Positions 1-8,754 of a stretch of DNA of 14,332 bases are shown one piece after another (position 1 is the stretch's first letter; every line of letters starts with the position of its first letter). The notes under the pieces were generated by a model, which ran no database searches, was not told where the DNA came from, and saw only the letters and a list, made by a program, of their open reading frames with translations. The position numbers and the translations under genes were made by a program. This DNA is from Euperipatoides rowelli (Eukaryota; Onychophora; Udeonychophora; Euonychophora; Peripatopsidae), in NCBI GenBank assembly GCA_003024985.2, contig PXIH01S0012392.1. One strand, 5' to 3'.

Positions 1-780
1 GGGGGGGGGTGTTTCTGTACAAGAACAGGTCATTAATCAGAGTCCTTAATGTTGTTGATTTTAGAAAGGTAAGTTTTTACAATTTCGACGAAGCGTTCTG
101 TTTGGCCGTTTGGCGCAGGATGGTAGGGGCAGATTTTGAGTGATGGATGCCTCTGATTTGCAGAATTCTTCAAAAGGGAGGGAAGTGAAGGGGGTTCCAT
201 TGTCTGAAATCAGTAGCTCTGGTAGCCGAATCGGCTGAAGTAATTTTCTAAGGCGTACATAATGTTTTCGGAATTTGCTCTGTGTAAGATTTCGATTTCA
301 GGCCACTTCGAGTAGCCGTCAACCGTCACCAGGAACGGTCCCATTAAATCTGTATGAACACATAGCCAGGGTCCAGCAGGTCTAATCCACGGGTCAGTTG
401 TTGTTTTCAGCAGGTCCCACTGATTAAGTTGGTAGGTGTGGCACGTTTGGGAGATGTTTTCTATTTCCCGTCGAGTCTAGGCCACAGCAAACAAAACATG
501 CCAGTAGTTTCATTTTACTTATGCCAGTGTGCGCACAGTGAAGTTCATTTAGGACAGGGTTCCTGAGGCTTTTAGGGATGATCACTCTTAGGCCCCATAA
601 AAAGCAGTCATTTTTTAACGATAGTTGTTCTTTTATTAATTTGAAATTAGAGAATTGGATGTCTTTTTTATTAGCTTTTGGCCAAACGGTTTTCAAGTAA
701 CTAATGATTGCAGACAGTTCTGCATCTTTTCTCGTTTCAAGTGCAATTTCTCTCTTAATGTAAGGGAATTCTACTTAAAA
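1..780 (-). pseudogene. Gypsy integrase remnant (zinc-binding and DDE core)
   Basis: An open stretch at 696-424 carries the first half of the integrase HHCC zinc domain (LHCAHTGISKMKLLA); its cysteine half is split by frameshift. The catalytic core follows in other frames: a first Asp in VHTDLMGPF near 345-360, then YSKWPEIEIL. The second Asp lies in SDNGTPFTSLPFEEF near 165-205, and the catalytic Glu region in NGQTERFVEIVKTYLS near 62-113. A few residues seem missing just after the first Asp compared with the usual core (inference). The window starts at a poly(G) run just beyond the core, so the C-terminal part and the 3' LTR are not seen. Confidence 0.9.
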
Positions 781-811
781 GTCTAAAGAGATGTTTTCAA
801 AGTTTTCTTCT

Positions 812-824
812 GGGGGGGGGGGGG
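812..824 (+). repeat. G13 homopolymer inside the Gypsy element
   Basis: Thirteen consecutive G on the plus strand in the linker between RNase H and integrase; the first 9 bases of the window are also all G. Such runs are prone to length error in sequencing and replication, so local frame calls there are uncertain. Confidence 0.9.
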
Positions 825-849
825 AGTGCTCTTTCTTTGAATAGGTAGA

Positions 850-1229
850 CGGGATAACGCATTGGCATGCGTGTTGTCCATTGAAGGCTTAAACTTGATC
901 TCGAAGTTATAGCCGGCTAAAATCAGTACCCAGCACTGAAGGCATGCAGCAGCTAAAGCAGGGATCTCTTTATCTGCTTTGAAGATTCTATTCAAGGGTT
1001 GATGGTCGGTAAATAACGAGAACTTGCGTCCAAAGATGTACTTATGGAATTTTTTAATTCCAAAGATTATGCTCAAGGCTTCAAGTCTAACTGTGAATAA
1101 TTCCTTTCAATACTATTTAGAGATCTTGAAGCAAACATTATTGGTCTTTCTGAGCTATGTTTGAATTTATGTGACAAGACTGCGCCGATTCCATAGGATG
1201 AGGCGTTGGTTGCAAGGATTATTCTTGTT
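850..1229 (-). pseudogene. Gypsy RNase H remnant
   Basis: On the minus strand, ATNASSYGIGAVLSHKF (around 1165-1215) and FASRSLNS match the RNase H-like domain that follows Gypsy reverse transcriptases. After a frame change the second half reads FGIKKFHKYIFGRKF, TDHQPLNRIF and finally ANALSRLP, in an open stretch 1076-783. The first catalytic Asp position reads N in this copy (TNASS rather than the usual DASS), so an active-site residue appears lost as well as the frame. A run of 13 G on the plus strand (812-824), giving consecutive prolines, lies in the linker to integrase. Confidence 0.9.
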
Positions 1230-2230
1230 TTGGAATGTAATGTGTGAGCACTTTGTTAGAACTTAGTTCTTTCTTGATTAATTCGAATTCCTTAGTGCAG
1301 GCTTCATTCCAGTTCCAAGTTATTTTTATGCTTAGAAGTTTGTTAAGTTCTGAGATTTTGCTGGAGAGCTTCGGAACGAATTTCCGATAGTAGCCTAGGA
1401 GTCCTAGAAAGGATCTTAACTGGTCGGGGGAGGGGCAGCAAGGATAGCTTTGACTTTTGTCTGGTTAGGTTTAATTCCTTCGGGGGAAATGATGTGGCCC
1501 AAATATTCCAGTTTATCTTTGAAAAATTTGCATTTTTCATGGTGCAAGTGGATACCGCTTTCCTGTAGCATTGAGAAAACTTGCCTTAGGTCTTGAAAGT
1601 GTGAATCAGGGTTTTCACTAATGATAAGGATATCATCAGGTAACATACTATATTGCTTAAACCTTTAGGGATGTTATCCATAATGTTCTGGAAGATGGCA
1701 GGAGCGGGGGCAATTCCGAAAGGAAGACGACTTACGCTAAACAAACCTAAGTGTGTGTTTATAGTTAATAGTTCAGCAGAGTCCTTATTCATACATACTT
1801 ATTGATAGGCCTGGACAAGATCTAATTTACTAAAAACCTTCCCACCACTTGACCACAATGTTTTCGATTATCGGAAGAGGATATTGGTCCACTTCCAGGT
1901 TTTTGTTCAGACCGACTTTGTATTCTCCTTAGTGAACCATTCTTTTTTTTTGGATAGGAATGATGGGGGCAGCCTATTTACTAAATTTGATAGGGGACAG
2001 AATACCTTGCCTAATTTTTTTAGTTCATCTTCGATCCTAGGGATTAAGGTAACAGAACGATGTTTGAAAAATTAAGGTAAAGCTTCGCTTCAAAGTTTTT
2101 AATTTTCCCAACTCTTTTGAAAATAGCTCCTTAAATTTAGCTAAGAGAGGTTTAAGTCCGACTTCTATGTCAAGGTTTACTGAATGCATTTCTGTGGGTA
2201 ATTTGTTTGAAAGTCACAATGCGTAAACCA
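1230..2230 (-). pseudogene. pol: Gypsy reverse transcriptase remnant, frameshift at catalytic motif
   Basis: Motifs in order on the minus strand: FSKLDLVQAY (motif A, first catalytic Asp, around 1815-1845), SRLPFGIAPAPAIFQ (motif B region, around 1700-1735), the catalytic double-Asp motif (around 1632-1646), a palm/connection stretch EYLGHIISPEGIKPN (around 1470-1515), and a thumb-like stretch SFLGLLGYYRKFVPKLS (around 1370-1420). The frame carrying motif B runs into the active-site motif as CYLM, and the adjacent frame resumes as PDDILI, so there is a one-base-type frameshift within the YxDD motif. Further frame changes occur upstream and downstream. It is certainly reverse transcriptase and certainly inactive. 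Confidence 0.93.
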
Positions 2231-2369
2231 AGCGTGACCAAGTAAGGTGGAAAAACCAGAATGAGTAACAAAAAGCTCCAGTACTGTCTTTATGTTTAAC
2301 AGAGCATTTGCTAATGCCAATCAGTCTGATTAAATGGTCAAAGGTTCTGAGGACTAGTTTAGTGTCCTC

Positions 2370-2480
2370 TAATTTCTGGTTGGCATAATCATTACGGCGG
2401 CGCCAGTATCGAGTTCAAATGGCAAAACTTTACCATCAATCCACAAATTAATAACAAAAGGATCAGTATAACCAGCATAG
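2370..2480 (-). pseudogene. Gypsy aspartic protease remnant
   Basis: The minus strand encodes a DTGA motif at 2410-2399 preceded by LPFEL, the standard active-site context of retroelement aspartic proteases, between the zinc knuckle and the reverse transcriptase. The frame downstream of DTGA soon meets a stop, and a stop also separates it from gag. This protease would have processed the Gag-Pol polyprotein. Confidence 0.75.
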
Positions 2481-2599
2481 TTGACTACTTAATGAGAATT
2501 AACGATAGGTATGAACGATTCTTGAGTCTTTCGAATTTGCAGAAAAGTCAGAAAAATCCTCCACTTCAGCATTGTTTAAGACCGGGGTTTTCTTCTTAT

Positions 2600-3302
2600 T
2601 CCAAGAATTATTTTTAATATTCTTCCTACATCTACAAATATCTTTGATATGTCCCAAAAGAAACATGTAGCATTCTTAAATTTACAACTTTTGTTCAAAT
2701 GTTCACCACCACAGTGCTTGCATGAGAGGGGAGTAAAATTTTTTTTGAACTAGATAGGTTTGGGAAATCCTTTCTTCAAACTAACTGAAAACAGGGATTT
2801 GTTTTTAAGGTCATTAAGGTTTTTGTTGCTAAGGTCGGCCGCAATGGCTAAACTAATCAATTCATCAAAGTCTATATCTTCATTTTCTAATACTAACTTT
2901 TTTTTTTAAGGAAAAGACTTTCAGAACGAAAATGAATTGTTCCACAAGCACAAAATTTAACTTGATTCCCAAATTACAGTTAATTGAAAGTTTCCTAAGT
3001 TCAGCCGCATTATCTGAAGTGCTTTTTCGTTGACAAAGGTTAAAACGTTGAATACGGAAAACCGCTTTTGTGCAAAAGTGACGTTCTAGAATTGTGAAAA
3101 TTTCATCCACTGTCTTTGTTTTAGGATTAATTGGAGCAATTAAATCACTTAACAGATTGTAAACTTTACTTCCCAATAAAGTCAAAATGGTTGGTACCTT
3201 TAAGATATCCTCTACCTTTCTTGCTTGAAGGTAAAGAGACAGCCACTCTGCATATCTAGTCCAATTTGTTTTTGAAGGATCAAAAGTTTCCTTCCATTTC
3301 AA
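2600..3302 (-). pseudogene. gag: Gypsy gag remnant with CCHC zinc knuckle
   Basis: A minus-strand open stretch of 140 codons (3302-2880) starts with Met and has the character of a Gag capsid region: FDPSKTNWTRYAEWL near the start, then a predicted helical region and LERHF further on, typical of Gypsy Gag. The frame breaks at a run of T (A on the minus strand) near 2898-2906. Downstream, in another frame, a zinc knuckle CKHCGGEH lies at 2699-2722 and continues to a fourth ligand Cys about five residues later. A second knuckle expected after it is degenerate. The function would have been virion-like particle assembly and RNA binding; the copy is broken. Confidence 0.85.
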
Positions 3303-3350
3303 ATCAGTTTATCCAAACTAGAAATTAAAATTCTTCCAGTCCTGAGAGAT

Positions 3351-3363
3351 ATCCTCGTCACCA
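3351..3363 (-). other. Candidate primer-binding site of the Gypsy element
   Basis: The minus strand reads TGGTGACGAGGAT. A TGG start close after the LTR is the usual form of a tRNA 3'-end complement in LTR elements. It starts 11 nt after the proposed LTR end, a larger gap than usual, so either the LTR end or this site may be slightly misplaced. I do not assign the primer tRNA. Confidence 0.45.
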
Positions 3364-3374
3364 GTTTTATTTCC

Positions 3375-3630
3375 TGTTATATATTTCAATAACAAAGAAG
3401 TGATATGCAAATCATCAAACGATTACAACTGAAATAACTATATTATTTATTTATAAATAAATAAATTAGGGAAGTCATAAACATATATAGTATTACAGCT
3501 AATATAATAATGCAGTGTTCTATTCATGAGCTAGCAGGAGGCAGGTTAACAAGCAAGCTATTGTTGGGTAAGTCATAAATCTTGCTATTGTTTTAGAGTT
3601 AATTAATTGCTGTGATATCAATATACCACA
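3375..3630 (-). repeat. Probable 5' LTR of the Gypsy element
   Basis: On the minus strand the segment begins TGTGGTATATTGATATCACA and ends TATATAACA, so it has TG...CA ends. The reverse complement of the end (TGTTATATATTTC) resembles the start, as expected for the short inverted repeats at LTR tips. It lies just upstream of a primer-binding-like site and gag. It contains TATATATAG-type and AATAAA-rich stretches that could serve as promoter and poly(A) signal. The 256-bp length is plausible for a small LTR. The boundaries are inferred, because the second LTR is not in the window. Confidence 0.55.
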
Positions 3631-4765
3631 AAATCTAACCTCATTTTTCTTAAGGGAACACACTGCCAATTGCAGGACGAAAATTGAAAAAAATTATTCA
3701 TCCAATGCATTTTGATTTTTTTTTTTTTTACTGTCTGCTTTCAAAATAAAATCATTTAAATTAAAAAAAATTTAAAAATCTATGAGAAAAACACAATTTA
3801 TTAAGATCATAAAAAGTTAAAAGGAAAGATATATGAAAATAAAACCCATAAAAATATGTATTTATAATAGCTTGAAAAACCGCTATATCTTAAGCTAGGA
3901 CACAGTGTTTTATATTAAATAAAACGTTGAACCTTCTTGTTTATGTTTCTAATGATATGCAATGTGTCATAAGTATGTGGAATAAAGGAGAACCGATAGA
4001 AAACTATTGTCTTAAAAGGCAATTTAAAGTTATTTTCAGACCTTTAAATGCTAGAAGCATTGTTATTGGTTCCTTTTGAATATGACATTTAGAAAGTCTT
4101 GCTATTGGCTAATTGATCAAATATCACGATAATATTTCTTCACAAGATCTTTGTGAGTTCTCATTATTTTCTTAGTTTACTAAATGCAAACAGCCAAAAT
4201 CTTCTGAAATTTCAATTTCTAAACAATTTACTTAATATTTTCATTGCTTTTAATTTAATTTTAAGCATTTTAATNCCATTTAAAGCCTATCCATAATTAA
4301 AGAAGAAAAAGAAAAACATCGTGAAATGAGATCTTCGCGAGACTTTTGCGAGTTTTCGTATTTTGTTTGTTTACATCTAACGAACAACAAAAAGTTTTGC
4401 AAATTCTCATTGCTAAGTAATATTTGTTAAAAGATACTATCTGATTGATATTAATTTATACACTAAAAAATATTAAAATTAATTTAAAAATTCACTTTAA
4501 TTCTCTAGGAAAACATTTTAATCCTGAAAATTATTAATAAACTTTGCCTTGCTTTTTCTCATTATGTGAATTTCTGTCAGATTGTTTTAGCAAAAGTTAA
4601 ATGATTAAAAATTGGCTGCTAAAGCTATTGTTAAGAAAATTTGTAAATTTTTACAGAACTATATTTANTAAAAATAAATTATTTTACTAATTAATTAGTA
4701 AAGTAGTATTAGCTACAATTATTGAGATCGACTAAAATACAGAATATAAAAACATAATGACAAAC
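3631..4765. other. Intron sequence, AT-rich, no exon seen
   Basis: This is the part of the kinase intron between the LTR and the exon at 4766-4893. I looked on the minus strand for the next kinase exon (the region after the hinge through the HRD and DFG motifs) and did not find it, so that exon lies beyond the left edge. The stretch holds poly(A)/poly(T) runs and two diverged similar segments near 4141-4195 and 4335-4390. Two ambiguous bases are present (4275 and 4668). Confidence 0.7.
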
Positions 4766-4893
4766 CTCCAGGCACTTGTTCCATGAATATTTTAAAATAA
4801 CCTCCCTCGCTGACTGAACCCAGATACTGGACAATATTCTTATGCCTTAACCGAGAATGCAATTTGATTTCTTCATGTAAAGGCTGCACTTCT
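4766..4893 (-). CDS. Ask1: ASK1-type MAP3K, kinase-domain exon (alpha-C helix to hinge)
   Basis: This exon encodes 42 complete residues of a protein kinase N-lobe, starting [19 protein letters not shown] and ending KIFMEQVPG. It covers kinase subdomains III-V: helix alpha-C with HEE, then NIVQYLGS, then the gatekeeper Met and hinge Glu-Gln-Val as in human ASK1. The wording matches ASK1 (MAP3K5/6/15 and Drosophila Pk92B) far better than other MAP3Ks. The acceptor is TTATTAG before 4893; the donor is GTTTGT after 4766, weaker than consensus. The exon is 128 bp, entered in phase 2 and left in phase 1. ASK1 phosphorylates MKK4/7 and MKK3/6 to drive JNK and p38 stress signalling in the cytosol. 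The next exon is outside the window. Confidence 0.95.
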
Positions 4894-6233
4894 CTAATAA
4901 ATGAAGAAAAAGAAAAATTAAATTGGCAATATAAAGTCTAAGACAATTTTTAACTGTATAATGAAAATAATGGTGTTAAGATTTAATTTAGCTAATATTG
5001 TAACCTATCACTATTAGAGGGACGGTTTGCATTTAAACTTAACCCCCATTATATGCAGGTACAACAATTTCTCAAGTAGTTTGTATCTCTGTTCATGTTT
5101 TATATGAATTATCAGAGTATCGTTCATTAACAGCATAAAGCTAGTGAAGATGTATTACAAAACTATGGCCAAATTACTATTTAACTGAAGCAAATGCATT
5201 AAGGGGAGATGCTACAGATCATATTTTTTTTATTTGCAAGTTGAGAAAATTTAAATTGGGAAATAAAATAGGCTTAAAAAGATGAGTTAAAGCATGTAGT
5301 CGTATTTTAGTGTGGACACTTGTTAACATGGTAATGGATGCCATCTTTGAATTTTATGGCATCATCAACAATTGTTGTTGTTGCACGGTTACCAAACAAG
5401 ATAAAAACATGGGACCAGTTTTTTAATGCAGTTCTATTGTTATTAAAATANATTTTTTTTTTTTTTTTAAATATTAACTTTTTACATTTAACATTTTCTT
5501 TCTAACATGCATTAGGGCATATTCGAAAGGATTTGAGGTTTTAAATGTTGGGCAAATTAAATACTTAAAACAAAAATTAAAAATATTGTGGTCTAGATAT
5601 TTTGTAATCTTGCCAATTTTTAGGAAGTTCCAACAAGCCAAATAGGATATACTGTATGAACTTTATAAGTTTTTACTTTGAGAAAAATGCATTTAAATAT
5701 TTAACTTAAAAAATATTAATGCCCAGAAATCATATTTTTCTGAGGTTTCATTTGTGGCTTGCTATTTATCAACCAATAAAAATGCTTGTTTGATTTTGAG
5801 TTAGATTATAATTTAAAAAAAAAAAATCTTTTCAACTAGTTAGTCCATTCATAATTGTATCAGTTGAAAATTCTTGCTGCTGCAAACTGACCAATATCAA
5901 AGATTTCAGCATAAACTATAATTGTATATACAGTATATATTTTTCAACTACGACTATTAAGTAATCAATATAAAATTGATTTTTGGTACTAAAGAGATAT
6001 AAAACAACTAAAATTTTTATTGTATTACAGTATGAAATATAGAGATTTTGAAATGTAAAACTGATAAAATCGGTTCTGGAATTAATTTTCAGCAAACCTG
6101 CAGCATCTCCCATTAAAGAAAAGCCAACTTTGTAGGGCCCAAAAGATTATTAAAAATAGAGATTGAGATGGATCTATGTGATATTTTGGTAGGCATCCAC
6201 AAATATTTATACATGATAATAAATCAACATGTC
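4894..6233. other. Intron sequence, AT-rich, left part of the intron 4894-7537
   Basis: No coding exon was found on either strand. There is a perfect short hairpin GATGCCAT/ATGGCATC (5337-5344 and 5356-5363) followed by a CAACAATTGTTG palindrome near 5367-5378, a T-run after an ambiguous base at 5451, and several TATA-rich stretches. The open stretch 6113-5916 on the minus strand shows no recognisable protein and is probably chance. Confidence 0.6.
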
Positions 6234-7033
6234 TAGGGTGACCAGATTATCAAATTAAGGAAAGAGGACATGGTAGAAGGGGGAGGGTTCACCCACCTGG
6301 ATTAGCACTCTGGTGAAGAGAGAGAGAGAGAGGAGTGGGGGATAAGAATCCCAGAGTAAGCATTGAGAACCTTGACTACCCTAATAGTGCTAGGATCTTA
6401 TTTTGACAATTGCTAATGTAAATGATACTAAAAGATGCAGAAACAATTTTTATTTTTAAAAAATTACAAACCAATTTTTCTTGTTTATTTCTTCAAAATG
6501 ATTAATACAATATAAAGATCCGAATTTTCTCACAACACATTGTTAATGTTCTCTAATTGCACGCATTCCATGTTTCAAATCTAATCAAATAAATTAAGTA
6601 CTGTATCCAACTTAAAAACACCAAGCAGAAAATTAAGAGATTGTATATATATAGTATATTTGCTTTAAATTTTATCATAATTGAATATTTATTTTTGAAC
6701 TTTGTATTATGATGATTTTGTATATCTACTGTATATTTTTTTAATTCAACTGAAATAATGAATAAAATATATTAAAGATTAAAAAATAAAATTACTTTTA
6801 TGAAAACATAGGTTAATGTTATGATGTTATAGAACGGATTAATTGAAAATTAAGTTATATTTTTCAGAGGATGCAGAATTAACAAACTAAACATTTAAAA
6901 TTCTAATCAATGACTAAATGATTTTTTTAAAAACTCGGGACATTTTGACATTTTAATAAAAAAACGGTTGGATGTATTTTTTGTGTGTGAAAAGTAGAAT
7001 AAGTCCGGTTAAAAGAGAACGTCTGGTTACCTA
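6234..7033. mobile_element. Candidate 800-bp non-autonomous DNA transposon (hAT-like ends)
   Basis: The left end reads TAGGGTGACCAGA and the right end, on the minus strand, TAGGTAACCAGA followed by CGTTCTC. These match apart from one indel and one substitution, so they form short terminal inverted repeats. The flanks are CATGTC (6228-6233) and TATGTC (7034-7039), a candidate 6-bp target duplication with one mismatch. There is no coding capacity inside. GGACAT-like words occur near both ends. The GGTGACCA-type end is one I associate with widespread hAT-like elements in animal genomes; the superfamily is a tentative inference. It lies within the intron between exons 7538-7671 and 4766-4893. Confidence 0.5.
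6317..6332 (+). repeat. (AG)n microsatellite
   Basis: Eight AG units in a row lie in a purine-rich patch near the left end of the candidate 800-bp element. Confidence 0.9.
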
Positions 7034-7537
7034 TATGTCATCTGGTCCATGAAGATGTTAACTTAATTGCTCAGTTATGTAACTAATTGTTGAGTATAAT
7101 GGCTTTCATGTTAAAATATTGCTGTTACTTCAGTGAAATAAATATCATAAATTCTAACTTTGTTTGATGGAAACTAGATGGAGGGAGTATATAATTGCTT
7201 TTAATGCTGTGGCAATAGGAAAAAGGTAAGATTGAAATTGATTTAAAGCTTGAAATGATATGCAAACAACCATCTTTCGCTTTCTTTGAATTTAAAATAG
7301 CAGCCTCATTTCATGTGTGTGAACTTTTAGAATTGCAGAGACAGACATATTGTATGTATAAGATTTCCCAATTTCTGAGAAATCTATCATTTTAGGATGA
7401 TTTTAAAATGGAATTTGAACAAATTTAAAATTGTATTTTTCACATTTTCTATTAACAAAGGTTTTAAAATAGTAAAAATGAAGGAAACAAATATATTTTC
7501 TAACACTTTGTGCTACAATGTACTTTGATTTGCTTAC
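7034..7537. other. Intron sequence next to the kinase exon, nothing recognised
   Basis: AT-rich sequence without open frames of note on either strand; it forms the 5' part of the intron that follows the exon at 7538-7671. Confidence 0.6.
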
Positions 7538-7671
7538 CCTAAGTTTTTTTCAGGCACTTCTTTTATAGCTATTCGGACCTGAGTATTTAAATCTCTAGCT
7601 GCAAATACAACACCATAACTCCCTCTTCCTAAAATAATTCTTTTATTTTGGTCATCTAGTTCATATTCATA
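7538..7671 (-). CDS. Ask1: ASK1-type MAP3K, kinase-domain exon (P-loop and catalytic Lys)
   Basis: This exon encodes 44 residues beginning [15 protein letters not shown]. The glycine-rich ATP loop GRGSYGVVF follows, and then RIAIKE, whose Lys is the equivalent of the ASK1 catalytic Lys709. This is kinase subdomains I-II. The YEYE...D lead-in just before beta-1 is a hallmark of ASK-family kinases. The acceptor is AAATTTAG before 7671; the donor is a consensus GTAAGC after 7538. Length is 134 bp, phase 0 in and phase 2 out; the last two bases complete a Gly codon with the first base of the exon at 4893, and the reading frame remains open across the junction. All visible catalytic residues are intact, so this looks like a functional gene. 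Confidence 0.96.
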
Positions 7672-7927
7672 CTAAATTTAAAAGAAAAAAAGGCTTAAAT
7701 GCAATGAAAGTAGAAACAATGAAAGAAATCAAGGATACTGCTTAAATAAACCAAATCCCCCCCCCCAAAAAAAAAAGAAAAAAAAAAAGAAATACAGTAT
7801 ATAATTTGCCATACTGATTATTAATTTTGGTAAAAAAAAAAAAAAACTTTTAATTTAACCTTCATTTTAAAATAAAGTCCGGACAAAATCTTTTTTCCTC
7901 ATGGCAATATATTATAATGATACGTAT
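7672..7927. repeat. Intron with C10 and A-rich homopolymers
   Basis: The stretch holds a run of 10 C (7757-7766) followed directly by long A runs broken by single G, and another long A run near 7831-7845. Nothing coding was seen. Homopolymer lengths here should be treated as unreliable. Confidence 0.75.
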
Positions 7928-8026
7928 TGTAGTATTCCCCATTTATTTAACAATAAATAACAATAACAATATTTATTTATAAAGACAATGTAATCTTTTC
8001 TTATTTTTACTTGTAACGTTCTTTCA

Positions 8027-8122
8027 CGCATTCCAAGCCCTTGCTTGTATGTGTGGCGTATTTGCTTTTGCAAGTCATCCCGCCTAGGCCAATGCGTCAC
8101 ACATGCTTTGCATTGGAATGCG
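8027..8122. repeat. Large imperfect inverted repeat
   Basis: The outer arms CGCATTCCAA (8027-8036) and TTGGAATGCG (8113-8122) are perfect complements. Inside them, ATGTGTGGCG near 8049-8058 pairs with GCGTCACACAT near 8094-8104 with one indel. A nested option is CCAATGC/GCATTGG (8089-8095 and 8110-8116). It sits upstream of the TATA box, where an LTR would carry its enhancer. Confidence 0.7.
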
Positions 8123-8168
8123 GGAATCAACGCTAATTACTATGCAGAAATGTAAATTTATTTGCAGC

Positions 8169-8176
8169 TATAAAAG
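8169..8176 (+). promoter_or_regulatory. TATA box of the candidate LTR
   Basis: TATAAAAG is a good TATA-box match. About 35 bp downstream a perfect 12-bp foldback begins, where the 5' end of a transcript would be expected. Functionality is inferred only. Confidence 0.35.
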
Positions 8177-8210
8177 CTTTCACTTTGTAATATTTTATTG
8201 TTCTTGCCTG

Positions 8211-8260
8211 GGAGGGTGACAGGGAGTCTTAGCCACTTCACCAGGCCGCTGTCACCCTCC
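8211..8260 (+). repeat. Perfect 12-bp hairpin with 26-nt loop
   Basis: GGAGGGTGACAG (8211-8222) is the exact reverse complement of CTGTCACCCTCC (8249-8260). The GC-rich stem in an AT-rich region is unlikely to be chance. Confidence 0.85.
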
Positions 8261-8307
8261 GATGTATTTACCCGTTCCGGACGTTTTTATTTTACCTTAT
8301 TATTTCT

Positions 8308-8344
8308 AGTACGCCGTTTGGCTAGTTGGCCAAGCGGTAGTACT
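8308..8344 (+). repeat. 14-bp hairpin with 6-nt loop
   Basis: AGTAC pairs with GTACT and CCGTTTGGC with GCCAAGCGG (one G-U pair if RNA), separated by a small asymmetric bulge, around the loop TAGTTG. The right arm contains GGCCAAGCGG, similar to a tRNA A box, but no B box follows, so I do not call a tRNA or SINE. Confidence 0.8.
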
Positions 8345-8754
8345 TTCAGCTGTAGCAGAGTGTTTATTTATAACAACAATAAATATTACTTTATTTACCA
8401 GTCAATGCATTATTTTTCCATATCATACTGCAACACGTTGTCATTACAAGAGTTACCAGCGCTTATCAACAGAATTTGTTATTATAGTACTCCTCTCCTG
8501 TAACAGGCGGTTGGACTGGCGCCATTTTGGAAGTCACTGGTAGCGTCAGGATCTAGCCTTCTTGTTATAATATCTTAAACACATTCACTAAGTAACATCT
8601 ACATATTGAAGAACAGTGAAAGTTTTAAACATCCGTGTCAAGTGCTATTCAAAATAAAGAAAACAACTAAATAAAAAGCATATTATTATGGCATTTATTT
8701 TGGGAAGAAAAGTATTTTTCCACAAATAAATCTTTGACAAATGTAATGTAATTA

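Larger units (their letters stand above)
1..3630 (-). mobile_element. Degraded Ty3/Gypsy LTR retrotransposon, left part cut by window edge
   Basis: Reading the minus strand from 3630 to 1 gives the canonical Ty3/Gypsy order: 5' LTR, primer-binding-like site, gag, aspartic protease, reverse transcriptase, RNase H, integrase. The 3' LTR is not in the window, which starts inside or just after the end of the integrase domain. Many stops and frameshifts show it is not a functional copy. The gag zinc knuckle has the spacing C-x2-C-x3-H-x4-C, which suggests the Mag-like branch of Gypsy elements (inference from recalled family patterns). It lies in the kinase intron downstream of the exon at 4766-4893, in the same orientation as the gene. 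No second LTR or target-site duplication can be tested here. Confidence 0.93.
7928..8505 (+). repeat. Candidate LTR (solo or truncated element), CpG-rich island
   Basis: In an AT-rich intron this segment is conspicuously richer in G, C and CpG. In plus orientation it shows a promoter-like layout: an inverted repeat (8027-8122), TATAAAAG at 8169-8176, hairpins at 8211-8260 and 8308-8344, AATAAA at 8378-8383, and an end ...CCTGTAACA at 8505. The sequence GACTGGCGCC (8514-8523) follows and could be part of a primer-binding site (TGGCGCC). This layout fits U3-R-U5 of an LTR. The left boundary is uncertain: TGTAGTATTCC at 7928 or TGTAACGTTC at 8012. No gag or pol follows it, so the rest of the element is missing. 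An alternative is a promoter-bearing fragment of another repeat. Confidence 0.35.

Noticed and set aside
1343-1540. Minus-strand open stretch beginning MKNANFSK
   Set aside because: It overlaps the true reverse transcriptase frame, which gives EYLGHIISPEG in the same bases; this frame is out of register.
1884-2075. Plus-strand open stretch of 63 codons in the Gypsy region
   Set aside because: It is antisense to recognisable reverse transcriptase sequence on the minus strand and has no motif of its own.
5916-6113. Minus-strand 65-codon open stretch
   Set aside because: No domain, no splice context joining it to the kinase gene, AT-driven composition.
8321-8360. tRNA-like or SINE A box (GGCCAAGCGG)
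   Set aside because: No B box follows at the expected distance, and the A-box-like word is explained as one arm of the hairpin at 8308-8344.
8198-8503. Plus-strand 101-codon open stretch
   Set aside because: It runs through two perfect hairpins and LTR-like signals, has no recognisable domain, and its composition is better explained by non-coding structure.
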